From Ceratorhiza oryzae-sativae (lineage: Eukaryota; Basidiomycota; Agaricomycetes; Cantharellales; Ceratobasidiaceae): 64,000 nt of DNA. Positions within the stretch are counted from its first letter, which is position 1. Every line of letters begins with the position of its first letter. Location: assembly GCA_030998015.1 (NCBI GenBank), contig JARWMV010000239.1, forward strand, positions 806,001-870,000. The letters are read 5' to 3'. The translations under genes were made by a program, and so were the position numbers. Below, piece after piece: positions 36,145-49,700 of this stretch. The notes beneath the pieces are model-generated. The model was not told the origin of the DNA and searched no databases. It saw only the letters and a list, made by a program, of their open reading frames with translations.

Positions 36145-38749
36145 ATGGACGGCATAATTTTGAACTTGGCTGATCCTAGTACCAGTAGTCCTATGCGTCA
36201 AGTCGCAAAACAGAAAGGTGGATGGCGAGATAGGTGCGCATGATACCTGTCAATCAACAGATAGAACAAACCAGGGCTTACATCAATAGAGCAAAAGCTA
36301 AGCATGTAGAGAAACGCAACGTAAAGCAGGCGGCGAAACTGGCGTCAAACGCTAACCCGATATCAACCCCAACCCCTTCAGCATCAGCCAATTCTTCTGG
36401 AAGGCCTGCACGCAAACGAACTCGAGTGTCGGAGAGTTCTGCGCCCAAACCACCCACCACTGCCGCTGCTTCATCCTCATCTCGACCTCGTACTCAAGTA
36501 ATCTCTTCTCTGTTCTCATACAATCCGGCCGTTCCCCAAGTGCCTCCATCCGAGCCCGGCCCTTCCAAGCCGTTGGCCAAACCGAGCAATGCCCCTCTCA
36601 CTGACTCTTCTACATTTGATGGACTGGGGCTGGACCCGCTCATCACTGCACACATCCAGACAAAACTAGGCATTTCAAAGCCGACCTCTGTTCAACGCGC
36701 TTCCCTATCCGCGCTTGTCCGTTCATCCGAATCCACCTCTCGCGATGTATTCATCCAATCTCAAACCGGGTCCGGCAAAACTCTCGCTTTTCTCCTCCCG
36801 ATCATCCAAGACCTCCTTCCTCTGAGCACACTTTCGTACATTGATCGTTCGATTGGAACACTCGCGATCATCATCGCACCGACTCGCGAACTGGCGAAAA
36901 AATCAGAAGTCCTCGAGCAACTGCTCACGATGCGGCTCAGGCCGCGCACGGGCGACGCCGAGGCAGATCAAGAGTCTGGTCCGCGTCTCACGCGATGGCT
37001 CGTCTCGGGCTTACTCACAGGTGGTGCGACTCGTGCGCACGAAAAGGCACGACTGAGAAAGGGCATGCCTATCTTGGTTTCTACGCCTGGCAGGCTGTTG
37101 GATCATTTGCAGAATACCGAATCGTTTAATGTGTCCAAGTGTCGGTGGTTGGTTCTTGACGAAGCAGATCGACTAATGGATCTCGGGTTCGAAGAGACGC
37201 TCGTGGGCATCTTGAAGAGTTTGGATTCGAGGAGACGAATGGCAGAACAAGCTGTGAACGAGGGAATACTTGGACGAGAAGTAGGTGGATGGGACTGGGA
37301 TAGGCGACGTCGTACAATTCTATGCTCTGCGACCATCCGAGAAGACGTACAAAAACTCGCTGGGACTGTCCTGCAACAACCCATAGTTGTCAAAGCTACG
37401 CTTGGCCAGAACGAAGCACAGTTGGGGGACAAGACTCAAAAAGGAGAGGCTACGTCCTCTGCACCCGATAAATTTACACCCCCATCTCAGCTATCGCAAA
37501 AATACGTCGTGGTTCCTTTGAAGCAACGCCTGGTCGCTCTTGTCGCACTTCTAAGACTTCTGCTTGCGCAACCTCAACGAGGCCGACCTGGAACGAGGAT
37601 CATCGTTTTCATGAGTTGTACAAACTCGGTTGACTTCCATTGGCGATTGCTGGGGGATGCACATATGGATGGGGACCAGGAGCAAACTTCCGAGGAGAAG
37701 TTTTCAGATACTGATGATGATACTAGCGAACCCGAGGGAAAAGGCGACGGTTCCAAGCCTGAACCAATTGCGATGAAATCAAGTCTTCTCCCCGACACAA
37801 ACATTTACCGACTTCATGGCTCGCTTCCGCTCCCGACTCGCCTTGCCTCTCTAAATTCCTTTTCCGGAAAAGATAAAGGCAAAGAGCTCCAGCCCAATTC
37901 TTCAGCCATTTTGTTCTGCACATCCGTTGCCTCGCGTGGCCTTGACCTTCCTCTTGTTCGCGCGGTCGTCCAGTACGACTTACCAACTGAAGGTGGTGCG
38001 ACCGAGTACGTTCACCGTGTTGGCAGAACAGCACGAGCAGGCAAAGGTGGCGAAGCGTGGGCAATCGTGGCACCGAGCGAGACAGATGGGTGTCACTCGT
38101 AGAGAAACACATGGAAGGCTCTGCACAAGGGGCCGAGTACAACAAAAATGCGATTGCAGCGGATGTATCGGCCGGCGCCTCAAAACGGCTCGTGCCCGTC
38201 GGAGTGGAAGATGTACTAAAGAAAGGGTTTGGAGGGAAGGGAAGAGAGTATGAAGACCGTGCAACAGACGTGCAGCTGGTATTCGAACGATGGGCGCTGA
38301 GCGGAAACAAGGTATCTAATTCTTCAATTCTCTCAAAACAACCTGACTGAGGGTTATTGTAGAATGCTGCGTTAGCGTGCAAGGCGTTCCAGTCACATTT
38401 GCGAGCGTACGCCACCCATCCCTCAGACGAGAAGAACATATTCCATGTCCGGCACTTGCACCTTGGGCATCTCGCCAAAGCATTCGCATTACGTGATGCC
38501 CCAGGCTCGGTCTCGTCCAAGCCGAAATCCACCAAATCAAAGTCAAAGCAGCGGGTCAAGCGCAAGTGGGGTGCCGTATCTGACAGCGAGGATGAGGGCG
38601 ATGAGGCGGCGGCCGAGGCGCGCATGCGAGAAGCAGTTCGCGCTCAAGGTCGAATGTCCAAAAAGGGCGGCGTATTGATGACAAACGGGACTTCAGAGTT
38701 CCAGATCACGGGCGGAGACTATCTCGAAAGACTTGTGGGAAGAAAGTAA
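36145..38749 (+). CDS. DBP7: DEAD-box RNA helicase DBP7 (DDX31 family)
   Basis: A nucleolar helicase for 60S ribosome assembly. The first exon gives [12 protein letters not shown]...GGWRDR, typical of DBP7, then after an intron [20 protein letters not shown]. Motifs in order: Q (FDGLGLDPL...KPTSVQRA), I (SQTGSGKT), Ia (APTRELA), Ib ([10 protein letters not shown]), II ([14 protein letters not shown]), III (LCSATI), IV ([14 protein letters not shown]), V ([12 protein letters not shown]) and VI ([12 protein letters not shown]). The C-terminal DUF4217 region follows ([38 protein letters not shown]), ending [14 protein letters not shown]. One-base slips at the first splice (near 36233) and near 38087 (SETD to WVSLVEKHM) must be bridged. 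Confidence 0.93.
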
Positions 38750-38821
38750 AAACAACGATATGTGATTACATCTAAACATACAAATATCCAAATGAAACAA
38801 CAGCATAATATACGTCTGCTA

Positions 38822-40567
38822 TTACCCTGCACTCTTAGCTACATTAGGCTCAGGGGTCAGAGCTCTGCTCGGTCCAAGCAAATCGAATTCGATGTCTTCG
38901 TTGGGTGTATACGAACGGCGTATACGCGTAGAATTCTCGCCATTTGTGAGTGTCGCCTGATCTTTCTTAATTGCCTCCCATTCTACCCTAAAAAACACCC
39001 AAACCCAACGGCGTGTTACTTCAAGAGCCTCGATCAGGAAAACGCTAGACTCGAGCTCTTCAACCGTGTCCAAATGGGTCGATAGCTTGAGAGACCAAGT
39101 AAATCGAAGGAACAAGTTGAGGAAAATGACGAGGTAGTATATAAGCGAGTCTCGAAATAAGAGGTTATCGCGAAGACCAAATGGATAGCTCTGTTGACCT
39201 CGCATCAGACCATCCGCATCAGAATAAGACGAGCCTATAGCAGATATGGCAGTTGAAGAACTAGTTCGCGATAGTGTGATTAGTGGTGACGGAGATCGAG
39301 CGCGCGTACGTGACTGAGAGCGTAGATATGGAGAGCGAGGCGCAGTAGCGCTATGCTGAGCTGGCCAGGTCGATGGTTTCAAGAGTGTAAGACCCCAGTC
39401 ATTGGTAACGTCCCACCAGAACGAATACACCGAATTAACGATAACTGCTAATAACCTGTATGGATAGGATGTGTCCAGCGAACCGCTAAATCCCATAGAA
39501 AAACAACCTACCAGAGTTTAAACAGCTTGTTGTCCAAATATCCTGAAGTCTTTACCTCGTCCTCTGGTTTAGCGTCCAAAGGGCCGGTCAGCGAGCTACG
39601 CTGTGCGACAGACAGAAAGATGACCGGAAACGCCGTTGCATACTTGATTGCATTGGCTAGCGCGCGACCTGATGTCCGTTTCGAACCTATGTACTCCATC
39701 ATACATTGCCTAAATCGAATAGCATATGGCAACCTAACCAGAGTCAAAATCCTATGTATTCAGAAACAAAAGTATACTCACGCCATCATAAGGGGTACCA
39801 CAGACTCAGATACTGCGCCTTCAGTTTTCGCTTTAAGTAAGGACCCGCTAGGTAGCATCATGCAAGCCGAGATCCAAAAGTCTGCAATGACCTTGGCGAA
39901 CGATGTGAAAACATCAGCAAGTATAACATCCGAAAAATAGACAGGATCCTTGGATGGAGAGGACAAGCACCTCCATAAAGAGCTAGACAAGGCTTGAGCA
40001 AAGTACATACCAAGAAGGGGGACGGGAACGCTCACTGAAGGAATCGAAAACGCTCGCGTTTCATCAACGCGTTGAAGGGACAAATGAGTCCGAATACAAT
40101 ACCGGCGGCAGTAAACACAGGAAGCATTTTGTATGCATCCATAGATTTAGGTGCACCGCCAGTAATCAAGCGGAAGCAGATCCAACCCCAGCCTATCCAT
40201 AGCCCATAGACAAGAAACAGCTTGTAGACGGACTTGTACAGCGAGATGGCTTCAAGGGATGAAATATCGTATGGAATCTCGGTTGGGCGTGAGGTTGGCA
40301 ACGGAGTAGGTGGGCTAGATACTGGTGGTTTTTCGCGTCGAAGGTCTAGCACCCAGACGGTGTCGATGCCAAGCAGATGTAACACATGCAGGTTGGTTGC
40401 CCAAAAGAATATCCCGAGTCCTGTACAATGATATCGTGAACAAATAAATCATGATGCGGTCAAATAGATAACATGCCAATGAGTAGAAAGACTCTGTATG
40501 GAAGGGGAAACGAGGTGTGGAACACGGGCAAATCTACGTGGAAAGGAGCGTCTTCGAAGTTGTTCAT
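38822..40567 (-). CDS. ERD1: EXS-domain membrane protein, ERD1-like
   Basis: A Golgi multi-pass protein; yeast Erd1 is needed for retention of ER luminal proteins and for phosphate recycling in the Golgi. The start is MNNFEDAPFHVDLPVFHTSF (ATG 40567). Hydrophobic segments follow: VFLLIGLGIFFW, YKLFLVYGLWIGWGWICFRL, VFTAAGIVFGLICP and others. EXS hallmarks are YRLLAVIVNSVYSFWWDVTNDWGL (in parts), FGLRDNLLFRDSLIYYLVIF, TWSLKLSTHLDTVEELESSVFLIEALEVTRRWVWVFFRVEWEAIKKD (in parts). It ends at 38822. Six or so introns. The C-terminus facing its strand-mate DBP7 lies only 72 bp from the DBP7 stop. Confidence 0.88.
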
Positions 40568-40846
40568 TGCAGCCTGAGCAGAAGTAAGCACATAGTGTGC
40601 TAGGGGCCGAGCCGGACTTGTGACACTTACTGGTCTATCGCATAGTCTACCAAAAGCTTCTCCTCACGACTGCGGAGGCTGGTGGTGGTGGGTAACTCTG
40701 AGTGTATCCAACACAGCCACGGGGCGTGTTTTCTTTTTGAAATCAAAAGCCCAGCTTGGATTCACGACGCCCAACGTCAAATATAATATGCTACAAAACA
40801 AAGACATAAAGCATTGCGAGGGGTATCTTTGTCAATTGCAAGTGGT

Positions 40847-43159
40847 TTACATCAATCCACCACCAGATATAGCTCCAGCTATACATAACATAAGTAATTG
40901 TTCATGATCTATCAGCTTACTCACCTGCACCCGGTTTGACCCCAACAGCCCCTTCTCCAGTAGCAGACATGTGAGATATGGTTGAGCATGAAATATGTAC
41001 TCCCTTCGTGTCCCGGTCAACAGCGAAATCGGACATGATCAAAAAGTAACCTACAACACAACAGTCTCCTCTATTCTGTTTGCCGTCAACAATAAAAGGT
41101 TGTCGAGTGCAGTCAAGGTCCCATCCGGGCATCCCAAGGTCAGAAAACTGTCTCGCGTCTGGTTTCTGGTGGTCACCGGAAAAAGCTTGTGGATGCCCCG
41201 AGGCATTAGTGCCAGTTTTGGATAACGAAGCAGCTCGAGCTCGTTGGTTCTCCTCTACCGCCCGCTTAGGATTTATAGCTAACATAGAGTTGTGTTCGGT
41301 AGGATGGGTGGCCATCGGGTGGATGGATGATGCATCACTGCTTTTGTCCAAATTCGACGACTTTTTCCAAATTTGAGTTTTGATGGAGGTGAGCGCGCCG
41401 ACCGGGATGAAGAACATCCACAGATACTGTAGTGTTCGTTGAACCGAGACTTCCACAACCGAGACGTGTCGTCAAATGCCGCAGCTAGTTCCATGAGTGG
41501 TCCTAAAGGCAATAACAAAACAAAAGAACCCACCTAGTTTGCCTTCCTCGACCTTGTCATCATGGTTCAGATACCTTCCAAAGAACCTCATACAGTCGTC
41601 TCGGTAGCTCTCCGCATTTAGCATGTGCGTGTGCCATCCCAAGTCAACCAATAGTGTTGGCACAAGTGGCCGCTCAGGGTTATGAGCAAACAAGTCTAGA
41701 AATAGATGGTATTGGGTGATTACGCTCGTAATGAATTCGGGATGAGTGCCAAAGTATAGCTTATCCGTCCAGCCCAGTTCCTCCATTTGAGCAGCGAATT
41801 TGTATTGTCGTAGAGCTGCACCAACGACATCCAGAGACACTGAGTTACGTTGTCTGAAACTTCGCATCATGCGGCTGATGCTGCGTTTATACAAGATATG
41901 TTCACCTATGGTGGGTTTAAGGAGTTTAACAGGGAAGCGGTATACATACCTATCACCCATCCAGGCTCGGGTACCCCCTCGTCGGCGGAACCCAGCTTCT
42001 ATCAAGCGTTGCGCCTCGGCAAGATCCCACCCAAATAGTGACCAAGTGCTATGTGAGGTGGATACGTGGAGTTTTCATCCAAATCCTGAATTGTGTCTAC
42101 CGTGAGTTTCGCAAATGTTACCGCTGAGTTATGTGCAGGTTTGCCGGTGTGTACGTTGATAAGTGAGTTCCTGCAATCCAATTTTAGGCACGTTCAATAA
42201 AATAAACCGAGACGAAAACTCACAAGAACCATGCATCCTTACCCCCTTAATCTCGCTCCTTACTCTCACAAAACCTCTGGCAAACCTCTCAGTCTGTATG
42301 GCTCGCTTGGTCACTGTCCCTTGACAGCTCTCGCAAGTGACCTGGAATCCATTCTGGGCATATCCCAGACCACTAAGGGCGGCCCCAGCTTCGGTAAATA
42401 TAGGTTTCGTTAGCCAAGGTGCCTGTAAATCTTGATTTCCACACATAGGACAGGTCAAGTTAATGGTGTCATCAAGGGTCGTGACGAGGGGGAGGATATA
42501 GGGTTGTTGTGTTGCGAGCTCCCACTCTTCGATTTGGTGCACGGTCGGCGTATATTCAATCTCGTTTCCATCCAAACGTTTCTGCGAGACGAGTTGATTG
42601 AGTTTGAACAAGTCCCATAACTGAATAAACTTACCATTTGAGAACCGCCAAAGCGGTCCAGCGGAAACCCTCCAATGGTCTTCAACAACTTGTAGTTATT
42701 CTCAGTGTCCTCGTAGTAGTTGACAGGATTCAATAAGTATGCGTGTAGCAGCACTAGGACATCGATGGGTGGAATCTCTGCGTCCGTCAACTCTCCAATC
42801 TCCCCACGCTCTCGCTCGGGCCTCTTCACAACCTTGTGTAGCCAGAGCTCAAACCGGTAACTGGCCCGGAGTAAGTATATCCCCCATTTGACTTCAGCAT
42901 TAGGAATCGGGTCGAGACCAGAGTCAGCGTACGATGCTGCTTCGACACGTCGTCTGAGGGTCTGAAAAGCTCCAAGAACGAATAGGTGTTTACGGACGAG
43001 CGAAGGAGAGATAAGTGGTGGAGTGTAGAACTTTCCTATCTTGAATGTTGTAGGCAATGCCGGATCCTTTTCGTATGAGGGTGGTTCTTGAGTCACAGTT
43101 CGAGTAATCAGAGAACTGGACTCGCCGCCGGACTCATGGTACGCCGGAGGATGATGCAT
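40847..43159 (-). CDS. Glycine-rich domain-containing protein (GRDP/DUF1399 family)
   Basis: A fungal/plant family of unknown biochemical role. It starts MHHPPAYHESGGESSS (a PPAY motif, a possible arrestin/WW ligand). The DUF1399 core shows KIGKFYTPPLISPSLVRKHL, RPERERGEIGELTDAEIPPIDVLVLLHAYLLNP (in parts), LTCPMCGNQDLQAPWL, then GFQVTCESCQGTVTK, LVDLGWHTHMLNAESYRDDC and RFFGRYLNHDDKVEEGKL. The C-terminal part is less clear; a final intron (to about 40880) gives a Gly-rich tail GAISGGGLM with its stop at 40847. The two CxxC pairs suggest a zinc site. About 650 residues. Confidence 0.82.
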
Positions 43160-43349
43160 GGTCGACGTTCGCGGTGCACGCGTGGAGCAACACCCAAATA
43201 TAAATCCGTCCTGGTGCTATTATACCATGTTTGTTCATCTATCAGCTGGTCTGATGGCACCAAACAAAGATGGTCATGGAATTCCATTTAGAAATATGTT
43301 ACTATTAAGCGTGCTCCTGTGATTAAAGCGATGACAGGCTTTCTGGGAT

Positions 43350-44633
43350 TTATAGGCCACAAATGGATAAATCCTTCATCTCCGCGAGGACTCCTTCGAC
43401 CTAGTCACAAGTCAGAACGAACGCAGCCAGGGCTAGACCTGAATAACTCACCTGGGCGTCCAGCTGACCAGCAGCATAATCTTCTCGAACGTTGTCCGCA
43501 AAGTACCTGCGTAAATCTAAGATTTCGTACCACCTACCCAAGGCAGGCGACAACGCACCTCTGCACCCCACCAAGCTTCTCATACCCCTCTTCGGCAAAC
43601 TTGCACTGCATCCTGATCATAGCCTCAAAGCTAGGATCAAAGTATGGTACCCGAAGGTCGAGAAGTTGCGGGAGCTCAGCAATGAGTTGGTCGTTCATGA
43701 GATCGAATATCTCCTTGGCTTCGTCCAGCTCGGCTTGGGCCTACGCCGGTCAAAGATATGAGAGTTCAAATAAAAGAACGATGATTTGGGCTTACCTTTG
43801 GAAGCTTCGTGGCGTCCTCGCTCGGCTTGTCAACCAGCTTCCTGACTTTACTCCTAGCAGCATCGTAATCCAACAACTAATTAGCCATGTCAGTCACCCA
43901 AGCGCCATCACACATGAATAAGTATCTCGCTTTCTTGTTTCGCTTCGCGATTCCCTCATTGATTATCGGGAAATATGAGCACATCTTCCCCACAGGCTCG
44001 AGCACAGTCGTTCTGTACGGTGCATCCTATCCTCCACATTCAGCTTGCGCGCAGTCAGGTGCAAGTATGAAGTTACTCACAAGCTCTCGGGTCACGCCAC
44101 CATCCAGATCATCCACCGAGCGCTTGTACGCATGTCCAGCCATAGCACCCTCTGATGCCTTGTCCGCCGCAGCATAAAAAGTATCGATTGTCTCGGCCAG
44201 ACGCGTCTGAGCCGCAGTCATCGCTACAGTTGCAACAGATCCCATCGGCGCTCTTTCGAGGCTAAACGAATCTATTGAACGTACCTCGCATGGCATCTAG
44301 ATAGGCCTTGCTCTCCTTCTGCAACGCGTTGGTCTCCTTCTCAAATCTATGTATCGTTTAATATAGAAAAATATGAGTTTAGAGAGAAAGACTCACGCCT
44401 TGTATTTAGCCTCCTCGTCAGCAAACTCTCGGTCGATCGTACGCTCAATCTGCCCCGTCTTTTGCATCAACGTCGTCCCCGCCCGGTTCAAGTTCTTCTT
44501 AAATCTACATTTTTCACTCTCGTTATCTCCGTTATCGTTCAAACCTCGCTACAAGGCTTACCCAGACCTAAGACGAGCATAAGCAACCTGCTCATACGTG
44601 GGAAATGACGATCCGCCAAACTCACCAGCTCAT
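43350..44633 (-). CDS. HOB3: BAR-domain protein Hob3/Rvs161
   Basis: A membrane-curving N-BAR adaptor in endocytosis and actin patch or cytokinesis control; about 270 residues, nearly all BAR. The N-terminus MSWSGFKKNLNRAGTTLMQ is coded by an 8-nt first exon (44633-44626, ATGAGCTG), a 6-nt micro-exon (44567-44562, GTCTGG) and the following exon from 44504. Introns of 58 and 57 nt have GTGAGT and GTAAGC donors. Then come DREFADEEAKYKAFEKETNA, MTAAQTRLAETIDTFYAAAD, KRSVDDLDGGVTRELDAPYRTTVLEP (in parts), KRNKKLLDYDAARSKVRKLVDKPSED (in parts) and YFADNVREDYAAGQLDAQVEGVLAEM (in parts), ending KDLSICGL at 43350. The frame is intact throughout. Confidence 0.93.
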
Positions 44634-46742
44634 CTTGACTTAGAAACGTGAATCTATATTTTCGATATAATACACCGAGGAGAAAAGAGCCAAAATGGAC
44701 AGGTCAAGGCGAAGCGCAGCACAGACCAAAGCCAAGTCGTGGAGAATTGAATGACGAACGGCAGCCGGGCACAGCCGCTGTTGACAAGCGCTGGGGATGT
44801 GTGATGCCTTACGCGAGTTTCCAGTTTACCACCACCCTAGCCATAATCTTCTTGATCGCGGCCAGCGATTGTTCATATGGCACATTGGCTTTTGAAGACT
44901 AAAAATACCCCCTACTAGTACATATGCTATTGTACATGGTCCTCTCGAGGTTACCAACAGCCGCTTGACTAGGTCCGAATAGCACACCGAATATTTGTCG
45001 CGCGGTCGACCTTCGAGAACAACAAGGACATGGGAAATGCCGCTCCTGCTGCCTGAAATTGAATCACACATCGGCGACAATATGGACTTTCGTATGTTTC
45101 CCCGAGAGGCCTGTAAATTTCCCGACGAACCTTGTCATACCCTCGAAAGCGTCATCCTTTCAGGGGATTTCGGGCCGTAAACACGGTGAGATCGACTGAT
45201 TGATGATATACTGGTCGCCCCGTTCAGACTAGATACTCAGCGGTACGCGCCGCTGGTCCAACCCCACAACCAGACATGCGGACGATCGGCCAACCTCCCT
45301 GGATATGAGAACAGCACCGACCTTTCTCTTCGGGACACATCCTGCTATCTATGGGGAGGGGGAGTTTCAAAGGAAACACTTATCCCACATTTATCTAGCA
45401 TGCCAGGGGGGACTGCTAGGAGGCCACGAGATTGGATATTGCAAGCCAACAAGCGAGACCAAAAAGGTGTGCACGAATTAGCTGAGAACCAAACTAAACT
45501 GGACTTCGCTTTAGCCCAGGTGTCCTTCCAGCGTCGTTAGCTCAGGTGATGCTGCCCTAACAGCCAACACGATCAGTGGCCCGTCGAAACCTATGGTACG
45601 ATTCGTGAGCTACTGTCTGGAGGCGATCACTGCACAACCGCACAACCGTCACACTATTGGCGTGCTGATTTCTCAGTAGCAGATGAAGTTGGTTCTACAC
45701 GCGCGCTCGCCCATCATCGCGAGCAAGGCATTCGATATACATGAAGAGTGTATGGGGCTAACTCCCATGATTTCATGATTATGGCGCTGTGGATGGCAAA
45801 CTCCGCGAGTCTTGGCTTCCTCCCCAAGTTTTAGATAATACAGGGATACCTGCTAGTCGCTTGGATAACCACTTCATGGAATTTGAGAACCTTGTCTATA
45901 TGATGGAAGAAACCTGATTTCGCGCACGAAACGTATTTGGTCGGGGTCTTACCGATTATCGCAACAGACTTGCTGGTGCCCAACCCCCAGAACATCTATG
46001 TCGGCATGGCCTAGGATAATTATTTTATGTGCTATTCCCCTCTGTGGCATGTGTGCAAGGAAAGCCGCCGTTTTTGACTCCACGACAGCTCATCCAGTTG
46101 ATCGCGTGCGCTCAATGATCGGTTCCTATCCTTCGAAGAGAGGTGGACCCGCCCACTCCTCATGGTGTCCTTGAGTGGGAGGATCAATCCCATGCGTAGG
46201 TTTCTCTTTGGAGAACCGAAGAGTGGAGCCATCACACACACACACCACCTTCATTCAAGTAATCACGAGTTGAGCAGACACTTGTGTCAAAATACCGATT
46301 CAATTTTGTTTCGTATTTAATCACCTTGTGTAATGAGACTTTGAATCGATTAGTCCATAATCCTACGCTTGGCTGCGAGCTTGTGGTCGTGTCTAACATC
46401 CACAGGGGATCAAGATTCATAGGTAAACATATGATATCATATATGTGTTTCATACAAACAAGCAGCAAGAAAAACAGTTCACCGATCCCGAATGATATAC
46501 ATCTAGAGTAAAACGAATCCCAGACGTCATGAGTGAAGAGTACGAACGAGAAAAGAAAAGAAAAAACGGGTAGAGCAACAGACAGGCATGTGAGAGTGGT
46601 ACTTGCTATGACATGGTAATGTATAGATAGAGGAAATCCGCGAAGATCGAATCGAAGAAATGTGCAAAACGAAACGAACAAAAGGAGAAAATAGATAAAC
46701 ACACTTCCTCCGAAATAATAGATCCGAGTAATAGTTAATACT
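44634..46742. other. 2.1-kb spacer with decayed coding-like segments
   Basis: No intact gene. Several stretches look like protein in broken frames: plus strand 44995-45180 (EMPLLLPEIESHIGDNMDF, ACKFPDEPCHTLESV) and about 45240-45480 (RYAPLVQPHNQT, ANLPGYENSTDLSLRDTSC), each ended by stops. I could not assign a family. 46240-46740 is AT-rich and probably the 3' flank of the following minus-strand gene. A decayed gene or transposon cargo is possible but unproven. Confidence 0.4.
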
Positions 46743-49700
46743 TTAACACCCGATCCCAAGAACGGCCACACAGCCTGCCCAGACCATTTCGACGACCTCG
46801 ATGCCGATAGGTGTGAGCCCAGGAAACCGCTCGGCCTCGCTCTGCCACTCGAACGAGGGCAGGCAAAGCCCCAGTCGATCCAAGCCCTCGGGAACAAACT
46901 CGACACTCGTTCCCGTGCCGTTGCACATCGCAATCACCGTGGGGAACGCACGCGAGCCCGACTCTGAGCGTGGCCGGTGCGAGGGCGAGGACATGTCCGG
47001 TTGAACAAACGTCCCAGGGTGACGGAGACCCGAAGCGCAGAGCTCGGAAGCGGTAAGAATCCGAGCGACGACGTGAAACGCGGTGCGTCGGCCTTTGGCC
47101 CAGCTCGCTGCCGCAGCCGCAGACGACATCGACACGCTGTTCGTCGACGTCGTTCGATGACCCATATTCCCACGCGAACGTTTCTTGGACAACCGAGAGT
47201 TGGTCCCAGCAGGTCCAGGATTCTGCGCGCCGAGCGGAACAAAGTACACGAGCAAGTACTCGCGTTCATTGGTCGGGCGACCGACCGAGGCGAGCGGATA
47301 CACTTCGAATCCTTCCGCCTGCGGAGCTGAAGCACGGAATTGCCAAAACGGCAGGATCATGCACAGCGCATCGGCTGGAATATCTTCCAAAATCTCGGTC
47401 GCAGACTTGTCCGATGCGTGCGTATCGTGTGGCACCCGAACGGCTTTGATCGCATTAGCCTGGCCAGCATCCTTGCTGTTGGGTTTCGGGGGAGTCAAGA
47501 GGCCCACAGCTCGGAACGCAGTGTGAAGTTCACGGATTTGTTTCAGTTGTTCCTCTTTGGCACTTTGCGGAGCCATCATTAGCCATGGAGGCGAGAAGCT
47601 TGGTGGGGGCGTGACCATAGGTGGTGGTGGGCTCTCGCTTCCAAATGCACGCCTTAGGCGCTCACCAAACGAAACGTGGCGCCGCCCGGCATGATCGAGT
47701 TCAGCATCCGTAAGCATATCAAAGGCCACGGCGTGGGACGTCTTGGGGTATGTGAGCTCGTCGATACGCCCAAGGCCAGAGTGGTCGCTGTTGGAGGAAA
47801 GAGTAACCATTTCGAACGCGGCCTCGCCATTGATCGTGTGTCCGCGGCGGCGGCCCTCGGGGCGGAGTGGCGCAGAAGCGACCTTGAGGTGCATGGCCTT
47901 GGTGGCGAGGAGGATTTTTACGGGGACAGTTGACTGGCTGCCTGCAGGCAACAGGCTGAGCTTGAAAAGTGGCCGCTTTTCGTCCCGATGAATACGGATG
48001 TCTGACCGTCGTTCAGGCGGGGGAGCCTGAGTTTTAGGAGAGAGCTGGGGAAGCAGTGGTTTGATCACAACTGGAACCGATCCCTCTGTCCCATGAGGGA
48101 CTCCCCGATCACGTCCGACCCAGAATGTGCCCACAGGCTCGCATCCCCAGACCTCCTCGTCGGGGTCGAGATCATAATCGTACGCGCGCCGGGGCTCCTG
48201 GCGAAAGCTCCACTTGTTCCTTCGTCGGACATACTCAGTATCGAGCTGGCGGACCATGCTCAAAAACGTGTCTTCGACATCGATAGCCTGGGCCTCGTGG
48301 CTGCCAGACGAGGCTGCAGGTGGAGCAAACGAGGGGGGAATGCCGAACTGGGTCGATTCGCGACGGCCCTGCTGGTACGAGTCCCAGGACATGGCCGTGC
48401 CCGCGGCTTGGGTGATACCCTGGCCAGAGGGATTCGCAGGAGGGTAAGAAGCGGGCGCCGCAAGGATGAAATCGAGATCGAAGCCAGCTGTTGCAAGCGT
48501 GCCCGACGGCCGGCGTGGCGCATCTGGCAAAGGTTTAGCCCAGTCCATGGGCGAGCCAGCCGGGGCAACACGAACACGGTCCGTGTCTCGGCTTCCCCGA
48601 CGACCTGAATCGGGGATGTTGATGGGAAGACTGGGCCGACGCGCACCGTCGTCGATGGCACGCATCTTGGCGCGCTCCATCATGCGTGCGAGTGCATCAT
48701 GGTCATCCTCGTCGATCGCGTCCTGAGTGTCTTGATCGCGGGGGACCGATGTGACAGCGATCTCGGGCTTGGCGACAGAGGGGTCGGATGGTATCCACGC
48801 ACGGCTGTTGCGCCTCTTGCCGGGTGCGCTGGAGCTGGCAGCCTCGCGCAGGCCGGCACGGGAGCTGCGCCGGGCATTCTTGAGGCCGGCAGTGGACGTG
48901 CGGCGCGCTGGGATAGATGCGAACACGCCGTCTGGCCGAATGGGAGGAGAAAGGGGATTGTATGCGCTGGCCGCGTCGGAGGCGGCGTCGTCCATGTCGG
49001 CGTCGTGGGTGGTGGATGCTGCGCCAAAAACAAAGGTCTTGAGGTCGTCGTACATCTTGTTCTCGTTGACCGAGTCCATGGTTGTCGAGCGGACGGGGAG
49101 GGGCGGTTGGGCGACTTGTGCAAGCGACGCACGGGAGATGGCAACCGGCTCAAAGAAGCGTTGGTAGGCCGTTGGCGGAGGCTCGACCGGGCCGAGGGGT
49201 GGCTGGAAGGCCGCGGCGGGGAGGGAAGTACGGCGAGACTGGGATTTGGGAGCCGACATCGGGCGCGGAGGCGACGAGGGCGGGAGCGGAAAGTGCAGCC
49301 TGGGGAGAGAGGTGAGCGCATGAGATGAACACGCGGGACGGGACTGACCTGCCAGAGTCGATCGACGGGCGAGCCACATCCCCGTCCGCGCGCGACGGGC
49401 GGCGGCGGGCGGCAGAGGGGCGGCGCGAGTAGGCGGGGGACAGCGCGGGGGACGCAAAGAGCGACACGGGGGCGGGTGGGGACGCAGAGAGGCTCGAGGT
49501 CGGGCTGATGGTCCAGCCTTCGCCGGGGAGCGGCAGGAACGAGTAGGTCTGCGGCGAGTACGAGGGCTGCGACGGCTGCGACGAGGGCTGGAACGATGCC
49601 AGCTGTGCCGACGAGCGGCGGCGGCTGTGGAGGGGAGCTGTGGAGACTGTCAGCGACAGTGGGAGACAAGGGCCATCACGAGGGCCGCACGTGGCACCCC

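Noticed and set aside
36145..38749. Programmed frameshifting in DBP7
   Set aside because: No slippery heptamer is evident at the break and the same one-base pattern recurs in many unrelated genes, so sequencing deletion is the simpler reading.
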